14,168 nt of DNA, taken from assembly GCA_026770585.1 (NCBI GenBank), contig MU646493.1, positions 53,937-68,104 on the forward strand, in the 5' to 3' direction. The translations under genes were made by a program, and so were the position numbers. The notes beneath the pieces were generated by a model. It was given only the letters and a program-made list of their open reading frames with translations. It made no database searches and was not told the origin of the DNA. Below are positions 10,694 to 14,168 of the stretch, piece after piece (position 1 is the first letter of the stretch; the number at the start of each line of letters is the position of its first letter). Origin of the DNA: Baffinella frigidus (Eukaryota; Cryptophyceae; Cryptomonadales; Baffinellaceae).

Positions 10694-13608
10694 TATCCCG
10701 GCACCCGCCGTCCCACATCACCTAGTTTGGCACTCAGCATCGCACATTCCACCTGATCGAGCCACCGTCAAGCCAGCCTGGTCACCAACCCGCTTCGACA
10801 CACGCTGTCCCAAATCGCGATTGGTTCAAACCTAGTTTTGCACTCGGCATTGCGTACCCCGCCTGTCCGAGCCCGTGAGGGTTGAGGGTGTAGGGCTGGG
10901 GGTCCAGGGGGTGTGAAGGTGGGGTTAGGGGTGTATGCCCCACCGGCGCGGCTGCCTTGTCAGCACCCAGACACCACCACTAGCCCTTGGAGGTGGCACA
11001 AATAGTGCTCTGGGGCATTTTCGATTTACCTTGGATCGGGGTCAAACGTGACCCCGATCCAAGGTAAAATCGACGACCTTCCAGGGCACTATGTGAGGCA
11101 CTTGGGATGGCTGGTGGCAGGAACCACCCGGCAGGGTGCAGCTCCCGCCCCCGGCATCTACCAAGCCTTGGCCAGGCGCCTACTGCCAGGCCTGGCTTGG
11201 GCAGAGGCACCTACAGGCGAGCCTTCTCCCACTCGAGCCTAGAAATGTGAATATTTTAAAACAGGGATTCCTGCACAAGTGAAGAAACAAAAGAGACGTA
11301 GTAATTTTCACACGAGTAGGGGCGTTTGGTCACGTAGCTGGGGGAATTCCCCCAGCTACGTGACCAAGCCTGCCCGTGACTGGTACTAAATTTAACAACC
11401 CCACATTTAAAATACTCCCTCTACTAGCCTCTCGTGGACCGTGGCCGTGATGTCGAGGCGCAGCTAGCCTCGGCACCAATCACGCCACCTCTCGCGCACC
11501 CTGGGGACACTACCCCGTGCAGGATAACCGGAGTGACTTTACACAGTCACGTCCACTTTAAGGAGGACGCAAGTGCTCGCAGAGAGGGCAGCCGAGGCCT
11601 CGACTGCCTCTCTGCTCGCATAGAGGCATTCTCTCTCCGCCCATCTCGGACAGCAGCCTGCCAACACCCAGCCTGGAGCACCGGGGGTCGAGGCCACGCC
11701 GGCGGGGGGCATTCTCGCTCTACCTCACTCGGCTTCACCAACTATTCTCAAGTTGACATGTAGGGGTTGCTGTACAAATCCGTCAATTTCGGCGCGAAAA
11801 AGAGCCCGGGCTCACGAAATTGGTGAGCCAAAAATAGAGTGAGACAGGGCGCGACCTTATCCGGGGAAACCTATTTTCCCTTCATTTCCTGGCAACGAAA
11901 ATTACTACACAGTTCGTTCTTACCAGTAACATTAAAGCATTTGTGTAGTAACTTTCGTTGCCAGGAAACAAAAGAAACACTCAGGTTCCCCGGAAAAGAC
12001 CTTGGGCGCCCATCCGTTGTTGAGCGTGGGGTCGGGGTAGTGTTCATCGCTCTTCGCGAGCGAGCCCTCGGTGGCCAGGCGGTATGCTGCGTCTCCAGGC
12101 TTCACGTTGAAGTCGCCGCAGAACACCAGCGGCGCCGCGCCTGCCCCGCACCCCGTCTTCAAGGTTAAGCTTCTGTTACCTCGCTCACAAGTTTAAGTAA
12201 CCTCGCGCATAAGCTTCAGTTACCTTTCGGTGCATGGTACCTCGCTCATACTTTTCTGTACAGATCAGAGGTGCCTTGCTCGCAATTCTCCATACCCTTT
12301 TCAGAGCACGAAATGCAGTACAAAATATTCCTCGCCCCACCGCGCGTCGCACGCCGCAGGTTCCTGGCTGTGCAGGGGCGCGCGAGTGCCTCCAAGAGAG
12401 GCACGAGGCGCGGGGAGGGTGCCTGCGTCCCTCACCCCACCACGCCTCGCACGCCACCGGTTTCATCTCGGAAGACAGCTGAACCAGTTCCCCAATTACC
12501 GTTTTTTATTTAATTAGGAGGTCTAATTAAATTTACTATGCCTTGACTAATTCCTCCTATTCAACCTCCTATTGAAAAGGAAGCGATTCAGTCATCTTGC
12601 GAGATGAGGTTCCCGGCTGCGCACCCATTCCAGGCCCTTTGGTGGGGTATTCCTGCCTGTATTTGGAGCCGTTTGCCTGTATTTGGAGCCATTTTTGAGC
12701 TAAAAAATGACTTTTGAGAAATTTTCCCATCAAAAATGACTTTTGAATACCCCCCCCTCAAGCCCTGCGTGGGCAGGTGCGAAGATGTGCCTCCAACCAC
12801 TAACCCTCACGGGAGGACCAAATCGTCAGTGTTAAAACCTAGGATTTACCTGGGCAGCCCCCCCGAAAAGGGGGGGTGCCCAGGTAAATCCTAGGTGTTG
12901 AAATCGACGATTTGGTCCTCCCGTGAGGGTTGGTGGAAGAGGGGCGCGGGGCGCGGGGAGGGTGCCTGCGGCGAGAGAAGGGTGGGAAGGGCGGACGCGC
13001 GCGAGAGGGGGCGGGACGGGTGCCTGCACCGAGCGATGGGGGTGTGGGGAGGGTGCCCCTGCACACCGGAAGGGTAGTCTGGGGATACTACCCCGTGTAG
13101 GATGGCCGGAGTGACTTTACAGATTCCTCGAGAGGGTGGGGGGGAGAGTACCAGCAGCGAGCTGCAGCTCACGCATCGCCAGGGCCATGTGCGTCACCAT
13201 CACCACCTGTGTTAGGGTCTAGGGTTTAGGGTTTGTGCGCCAGCCAGGGTTGAGGGTTGAGGGTTTAGGGTTTAGGGTGTGGGGTTTAGGGTTTAGGGTT
13301 TAGGGTTTAGGGTTTAGGGTTTGGGGTTTAGGGTTTGGGGTTTGGGGTTTAAGGTTTGGGGTTTAGGGTTTGGGGTTTGGGGTTTAGGGTTTGGGGTTTG
13401 TGTGCCAGCCAGGGTTTAGGGTTTAGGGTTTAGGGTTTAGGGTTTAGGGTTTAAGGTTTAAGGTGCAGGGTTTAGGGTCTAGGGTTTAGCGTTTTGGGTT
13501 TAGGGTTCAGGGTTTCGGGACCGGCACGCGGAACTGGCACGGCATGTGGAACGTCGCGACGCAGAAGGCTGCCCCTGACTCTCTATCCTCGAGCCGTGCC
13601 ATGACCAT
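6481..13608 (-). CDS. Partial split gene: EEP (CCR4/PDE12-like) nuclease domain plus C-terminal R3H domain
   Basis: Seven exons were assembled by hand from motif, phase and GT/AG sites: 13608-13528, 13206-13152, 12140-12001, 10501-10348, 9909-9777, 9147-8989 and 6616-6481. They sum to 858 nt, 285 residues plus TAG. In this fragment HMPC is at residues 21-24, GDFN at 54-57, LDYIF at about 136-140, PSDH at 166-169, a Ser/Pro/Gly linker at about 178-200, a charged helix at about 200-230 and R3H at about 218-280. In EEP phosphodiesterases the Asp/Asn of GDFN and the Asp-His of SDH bind metal and phosphate. CCR4, nocturnin, Angel and PDE12 members cleave RNA or oligoadenylate, and R3H domains bind single-stranded nucleic acid, so an RNA exonuclease acting in RNA turnover is inferred. 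The N-terminal half, including the LQE glutamate, is outside the window. The junction between exons 5 and 6 is the weakest point: without it there would be two adjacent genes. Confidence 0.65.
6645..6750. mobile_element. MITE family A, copy A5
   Basis: It has perfect ends TATCCCTTAAGTGGCG/CGCCACTTAAGGGATA. It lies in intron 6 just upstream of exon 7 on the gene strand. Its outer TA (6749-6750) is also the first TA of element D. Confidence 0.84.
6749..6912. mobile_element. Inverted-repeat element family D
   Basis: It has imperfect arms of about 50 bp carrying AACCGGGTAGTT and TACGGTATTGCCTACGGTA and their complements. The outer arms read GGGCAACGTC and GACGTTGGCG. It sits exactly between the TA of A5 and the TA of B4. 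Confidence 0.78.
6911..7032. mobile_element. MITE family B, copy B4
   Basis: It has full family B ends with TA on both sides. The left TA is shared with D. Its right arm read on the plus strand gives the peptide MSEVPLY, a source of false coding calls. Confidence 0.84.
7070..7268. repeat. Direct 46-bp repeat flanking E1
   Basis: CGGCAACCGAGCAACGCCTG and the following AGTCCACAGCACACGCGCAA occur at about 7072 and again at about 7224, 152 bp apart, on either side of E1. Confidence 0.7.
7129..7221 (+). repeat. Dispersed repeat E, copy E1, with perfect 20-bp palindrome
   Basis: It runs from GGAACACGCAAGGCAGTCAC to CCTGCCGGCGGGGCTGTT. The centre at 7172-7191 is CCGCGTGACCGGTCACGCGG, a perfect palindrome. 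It is flanked by two direct copies of a 46-bp repeat (7070-7116 and 7222-7268). Confidence 0.75.
7297..7401. mobile_element. MITE family A, copy A6
   Basis: The ends TATCCCTCAAGTG and CACTTGAGGGGTA are slightly diverged. The core GGTCCTAGGGCCCTACCGTA is well conserved with A1. Confidence 0.75.
7436..7513. repeat. Telomere-like array, C-rich orientation
   Basis: CCCTACA, CCTACAA and CCCTAAC variants run in tandem, the reverse orientation of the 8798-8966 array. It lies in intron 6. Confidence 0.75.
7631..7748. mobile_element. MITE family B, copy B5, right tip lost
   Basis: The left end TACAGGGGTACCTCGCTCAT is intact. The right arm reads GAGCGAGGTACCCCT and then departs (CCG instead of GTA), so the outer TA is missing. 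Confidence 0.75.
7749..8184. other. Intron 6 stretch with minor repeats only
   Basis: It holds a hairpin CAGGACCGG-GATT-CCGGTCCTG (7784-7805), an echo of it at about 7957 and a CTTCAAAAGCATG segment similar to 7591-7630. TTTTGAAAGTGC near 7813 resembles family C. No exon was recognised. Confidence 0.5.
8185..8331 (-). mobile_element. Hairpin element F, copy F1, with GAC repeats
   Basis: The long inverted arms start TTATCCGGGGAA and include TTTTTCTTTAGTTTGA and AAAATTACTACAC, around a loop of about 35 bp. It is flanked by GAC on both sides (8185-8187, 8329-8331). On the minus strand it starts G|GTCTTATCC and ends ATAAAG|TC. Confidence 0.78.
8487..8563 (+). repeat. Dispersed repeat E, copy E2, palindrome missing
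   Basis: It has the same outer parts as E1, but the segment holding the 20-bp palindrome is replaced by a shorter sequence (CACCGTCTGGATCC). Confidence 0.7.
8660..8685. repeat. Short perfect hairpin
   Basis: AGAGCTATGCCA, loop AA, then the exact complement. It is isolated within intron 6 (8564-8797), where I otherwise see nothing. Confidence 0.7.
8798..8966. repeat. Telomere-like array, GGGTGTA type
   Basis: About 23 tandem units of GGGTGTA with GGGTGTT variants end in GGGTTTAGGGAAC. It lies in intron 6 beside the exon 6 donor. It reads C-rich on the gene strand. Confidence 0.82.
8989..9147 (-). CDS. Exon 6: linker and first half of R3H domain
   Basis: This exon encodes a Thr/Pro/Gly linker (STPGTPGAGP), then KRTLDRSRKEQRSEDE, then IKQELESKLEAFLADESQDD and LYFP. 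Helix, L-E-x-F-L-x-D and L-x-F-P are how R3H domains start. The donor CCCAG|GTCGCT joins exon 7 in phase to give FP-R-SLSSYERM. The 5' limit is uncertain: GGAAG|C at 9147 keeps phase with exon 5, while the stronger-looking acceptor ACTCAG|AAG (9110) does not. If intron 6 is retained, the frame ends at TAA 8960-8958. Confidence 0.72.
9283..9409. mobile_element. MITE family A, copy A7
   Basis: The left end is TACCCCTTAAGTGGCGAG and the right end CTCGCCACTTAAGGAATA. The interior has a duplicated AATTTGACCAGCAACAGGCC segment. It lies in the proposed intron 5. Confidence 0.76.
9537..9557. repeat. Short hairpin in intron 5
   Basis: ATGCTGCAC, loop TTT, GTGCAGCAT. The surrounding 9410-9679 has no other repeat; its minus frame is open but unassigned. 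Confidence 0.6.
9680..9753 (-). repeat. Dispersed repeat E, copy E3 (inverted)
   Basis: This is the reverse orientation of E1 and carries the identical 20-bp palindrome at 9697-9716. It lies just inside intron 5 after the exon 5 donor. Confidence 0.75.
9777..9909 (-). CDS. Exon 5: EEP terminal PSDH exon
   Basis: This 133-nt exon follows acceptor AACGCAG|GGGTGG. It encodes VEVQGVKQVSVAGGPLP and then AAEPSDHVLIAADLLI. L-P followed by P-S-D-H-x-x-x-x-A-D-L is the closing EEP motif that carries the catalytic Asp-His pair. The first two bases complete the Gly codon opened in exon 4, giving CSD-G-VEVQ. The proposed donor is CTCTGG|GTACTG. The frame stays open beyond it into element E3, so the exact 3' end is less sure than the domain. 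Confidence 0.83.
9957..10109. repeat. GACAGCGG repeat cluster with 20-bp palindrome
   Basis: GACAGCGGTTCA and GACAGCGGGTGAGAG variants recur about five times. The last copy runs into the perfect palindrome GGTTCAGGACGTCCTGAACC at 10090-10109. Confidence 0.65.
10135..10266. mobile_element. Hairpin element G, copy G1
   Basis: CATCTCGAAAGATAACTGAA pairs with CTGATTCAGTTATCTTCCGA and beyond. The centre is AT-rich with TAATTAGACC and GCCTAATTAAAT. It lies in intron 4. Confidence 0.75.
10348..10501 (-). CDS. Exon 4: EEP LDYIF exon
   Basis: This 154-nt exon begins AAATACTCGCC after acceptor TTTCTCAG. It encodes KYSPGWEQVEYAMKSAYKEA, then REPEITNWG and FKDCLDYIFCSD. E-P-x-x-T-N followed by a conserved F and then L-D-Y-I-F is the standard late part of CCR4/PDE12 EEP domains. 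The donor GACG|GTCTGG completes a glycine codon with exon 5. The acceptor lies within one arm of an inverted-repeat element (10491-10647). Confidence 0.88.
10491..10647. repeat. Inverted repeat J spanning the exon 4 acceptor
   Basis: GGCGAGTATTTCTGAG (10491-10506) pairs with CTCAGGAATACTCGCC (10632-10647) with one mismatch. Inner arms with TGGTG/CACCA and TTAAGG/CCTTAA also match. The left arm holds the acceptor CAG and the first 11 bases of exon 4. Confidence 0.65.
10657..10693. repeat. Homopolymer run of 37 C
   Basis: An uninterrupted C tract inside intron 3 (G tract on the gene strand). Its exact length may be a sequencing estimate. Confidence 0.9.
10719..10874. repeat. Diverged direct repeat
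   Basis: ACCTAGTTTGGCACTCAGCA (10720 on) recurs as ACCTAGTTTTGCACTCGGCA (10830 on), both followed by CACC/CGCC, CTG and CGAGCC. The spacing is 110 bp. Confidence 0.6.
10876..10940. repeat. Short degenerate telomere-like stretch
   Basis: G-rich units GAGGGTTGAGGGTGTAGGG and GGGGTTAGGGGTGTA resemble decayed TTTAGGG repeats. It lies in intron 3. Confidence 0.45.
10984..11110. repeat. Long imperfect hairpin
   Basis: The near-perfect centre TTACCTTGGATCGGGGTCA faces its complement across AACG. Weaker outer arms (CCTTGGAGGTGGCAC, ATAGTGC) extend it to about 60 bp per arm. It lies in intron 3. Confidence 0.75.
11110..11325. other. Intron 3 stretch without assigned feature
   Basis: It contains an imperfect hairpin (CCAAGCCTTGGCCAGG against CCAGGCCTGGCTTGG, about 11160-11205) and an AT-rich segment. 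No exon or further repeat family was recognised. Confidence 0.5.
11326..11367. repeat. Perfect 42-bp palindrome without spacer
   Basis: TTGGTCACGTAGCTGGGGGA runs to the central AATT and is then exactly complemented. It is in intron 3, and no related copy was found in the window. Confidence 0.9.
11370..11850. other. Intron 3 stretch without assigned exon
   Basis: Apart from the 45-bp dispersed repeat, it holds a small hairpin around CAATTTCG/CGAAATTG (about 11786-11822). Open frames on both strands are Ser/Arg/Pro-rich and unconvincing. Confidence 0.5.
11501..11545. repeat. Dispersed 45-bp repeat, copy 1
   Basis: CTGGGGACACTACCCCGTGC, then AGGATAACCGGAGTGACTTT, is nearly the same as 13080-13124. 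It carries no open frame of note. It lies in intron 3. Confidence 0.65.
11853..12000 (-). mobile_element. Hairpin element F, copy F2, at the exon 3 donor
   Basis: This is the same family as F1 (TTATCCGGGGAAACC arms, AATTACTACAC near the loop). GAC flanks both sides (11853-11855, 11998-12000). The right GAC, read as GTC on the minus strand, supplies the first bases of intron 3. Confidence 0.78.
12001..12140 (-). CDS. Exon 3: EEP catalytic GDFN exon
   Basis: This 140-nt exon encodes APLVFCGDFNVKPGDAAYRL and then about 26 residues ending NNGWAPK. P-L-V-x-C-G-D-F-N is the hallmark EEP catalytic strand, in which Asp and Asn contact metal and phosphate. The acceptor is GGGGCAG|GC and the donor is CCCAAG|GTCTTT. 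The donor GT coincides with the end of the F2 hairpin element. Confidence 0.87.
12170..12260. repeat. Cluster of family B-like half sites
   Basis: TTACCTCGCTCACAAG, TAACCTCGCGCATAAG and GTACCTCGCTCATAC follow each other within 80 bp. All resemble the family B end but lack CAGGGG and any inverted partner. They look like decayed tandem ends. Confidence 0.5.
12463..12607. mobile_element. Hairpin element G, copy G2
   Basis: The ends TCATCTCGGAAGACAGCTGA and CAGTCATCTTGCGAGATGA are homologous to G1. GGTT flanks both sides directly, a possible 4-bp target duplication. It lies in intron 2. Confidence 0.76.
12797..12936. repeat. Long hairpin H
   Basis: The outer arms AACCCTCACGGGAGGACC(AAATCGTC) and the inner arms ACCTAGGATTTACCTGGGCA both find exact partners. 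They are separated by short asymmetric bulges, and the tip is seven C, GAAAA, seven G. It lies in intron 2. Confidence 0.8.
13080..13124. repeat. Dispersed 45-bp repeat, copy 2
   Basis: CTGGGGATACTACCCCGTGT, then AGGATGGCCGGAGTGACTTT, lies 28 bp inside intron 2 from the exon 2 donor. Changes from copy 1 are transitions. Confidence 0.65.
13152..13206 (-). CDS. Exon 2: EEP domain helix
   Basis: This short exon of 55 nt has 18 codons plus one base. It lies between acceptor CTAACACAG|GTGGTG and donor GCTGCTG|GTACTC. It encodes VVMVTHMALAMRELQLAA, which fits the amphipathic helix between the His strand and GDFN in EEP proteins. The final G joins GC of the next exon to keep the frame. The acceptor lies directly against the telomere-like array of intron 1. 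Confidence 0.7.
13207..13527 (-). other. Intron 1, made of telomere-like repeats
   Basis: This 321-bp GT-AG intron runs from GTGCCGG to CTAACACAG. Almost all of it is CCCTAAA-type repeat read on the gene strand, including a CTAAC that could serve as branch point near the acceptor. Confidence 0.68.
13209..13517. repeat. Interstitial telomere-like array, TTTAGGG type
   Basis: Many copies of GGTTTAGGG and GGTTTGGGG are interrupted twice by TGTGCGCCAGCCAGGGTT or a close variant. The exact TTTAGGG heptamer repeats in places. The array fills intron 1. Confidence 0.88.
13528..13608 (-). CDS. Exon 1 (as seen): EEP domain, HMPC strand
   Basis: This exon has 27 codons in phase 0. It follows an acceptor ATGGCAG and ends at CGC|GTGCCG. 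It encodes MARLEDRESG, then AFCVATFHMPCQFR. The pattern of a hydrophobic strand followed by T-x-H-M-P-C is where CCR4/PDE12-type EEP proteins carry their N-T-H-L histidine strand. It splices in frame to the next exon, giving CQFR-VVMVTHMAL. The upstream exons are not in the window or not recognisable. Confidence 0.72.
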
Positions 13609-13645
13609 CTGCCATCATCAATCGCTCGACCATCACTTTCCGTCG

Positions 13646-13797
13646 CCGCTGCCGAGCGGGTTTGGCACCAAATCAGAAGCCAAGGTCGAGAATCGACCTG
13701 GGCTTTTCGGTAGGAACCCCCTGTGTTCTCACGGGTTTGATCCGTAGGGCCTATGGATTACGTTTAGATGGACGGTTCCCTCCTCGCTCGGCAGCGG
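13646..13797. repeat. Inverted repeat upstream of exon 1
   Basis: CCGCTGCCGAGCG (13646-13658) pairs exactly with 13785-13797. A smaller hairpin AGGTCGA-GAA-TCGACCT lies inside at 13683-13699. I see no exon in 13620-13929. Confidence 0.6.
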
Positions 13798-13929
13798 CAG
13801 GCCTATCAGGGTATCAGCTTTGCCGGCACGCGCCGCACGCCAGGGTTAAGGCTAGGCGCGCCTGACTTCTCACTCCTCCAGTGACAGCCGGGCGACTCAC
13901 GGTGCTAGGAGACACCGCACCCTGACACC

Positions 13930-14036
13930 TAAACCCAAACCCCCAAACCCCAAACTCTGAAACCCTCAACCCTCAACCTCCGACCCCCAACCCCCAACCC
14001 TAAACTCTAAACCTCAAACCCCAAATCCCAAACTCT
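13930..14036. repeat. Degenerate C-rich telomere-like array
   Basis: AAACCCCAAACCC, CCTCAACC and CCCTAAACTCTAAACC variants occur in the opposite orientation to the 13209-13517 array. Together they bracket the non-repetitive block 13518-13929. Confidence 0.72.
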
Positions 14037-14075
14037 GAAGGCAGACGGCAGAAGCGAGAACGCAAGGGTTGGTGA

Positions 14076-14168
14076 CACACAACCTGATTACGGTGGGTGG
14101 CACACAACCTGATTACGATGGGTGGCACACAACCTGATTACGGTGGGGGACACACAACCTGATTACGG
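14076..14168. repeat. 25-bp tandem repeat running off the edge
   Basis: CACACAACCTGATTACGGTG plus GGTGG repeats at 14076, 14101, 14126 and 14151 with one or two changes, and is cut by the window end. Confidence 0.9.

Larger units (their letters stand above)
10502..12000 (-). other. Intron 3
   Basis: This 1499-bp intron opens with element F2 and ends inside an arm of inverted repeat J. In between are a perfect 42-bp palindrome, a long hairpin (10984-11110) and a run of 37 C. Confidence 0.78.
12408..12970. repeat. Direct 20-bp repeat in intron 2
   Basis: GCGCGGGGAGGGTGCCTGCG occurs identically at 12408-12427 and 12951-12970. Both lie in G/C-rich, low-complexity surroundings. Confidence 0.6.
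12141..13151 (-). other. Intron 2
   Basis: This 1011-bp intron runs from GTACTC to GGGGCAG. It holds hairpin H, element G2, a G-rich stretch (12935-13080), a dispersed 45-bp repeat next to the donor and B-like fragments near the acceptor. Confidence 0.7.

Noticed and set aside
13209-13517. True chromosome end.
   Set aside because: The array is interstitial, degenerate and lies between two in-frame exons.
1-14168. Bacterial or phage system, CRISPR array, tRNA or rRNA.
   Set aside because: There are no operons, spacer-repeat arrays, cloverleaf or rRNA-like stretches. The tandem repeats are direct minisatellites without spacers.

Overview
The window looks like nuclear DNA of a GC-rich microbial eukaryote, most plausibly an alga. 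It holds a split gene with GT-AG introns, several arrays of TTTAGGG-type (plant/algal) telomere-like repeats, and dozens of short non-coding inverted-repeat elements. There is no bacterial gene organisation: no operons, no ribosome-binding sites and no long open frames. I cannot fix the lineage from sequence alone; cryptophyte, haptophyte and dinoflagellate are all possible.

The one well-supported gene lies on the minus strand and fills the right half (about 13608 down to 6481). I assembled seven exons by hand (13608-13528, 13206-13152, 12140-12001, 10501-10348, 9909-9777, 9147-8989, 6616-6481). Together they total 858 nt, an unbroken frame of 285 codons plus stop. Exons 1-5 encode the C-terminal part of an endonuclease/exonuclease/phosphatase (EEP, CCR4/nocturnin/PDE12-like) domain with GDFN, LDYIF and PSDH motifs. 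Exons 6-7 encode a Ser/Pro/Gly linker, a charged helix and an R3H nucleic-acid-binding domain. The 5' end, including the first catalytic Glu, lies beyond the right edge. About 88% of this span is intron, and the introns are packed with repeats and hairpin elements. Intron 1 is almost wholly telomere-like repeat. Intron 3 starts exactly at a hairpin element. Intron 6 has a 9-bp direct repeat at its two splice junctions.

The middle (about 3560-7750) is a dense cluster of MITE-like elements with TA target duplications. Family A has TATCCCTTAAGTGGCG ends, family B has TACAGGGGTACCTCG ends, and families C and D are single copies. They are nested in each other or abut while sharing one TA. A, B and D have unrelated ends but share an internal core built from CCTAGG and CCCTACNGTAGG.

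The left end (1 to about 3200) is a mosaic of older dispersed repeats in both orientations, with a few weak open segments that I could not assign. No rRNA, tRNA or CRISPR array was seen.
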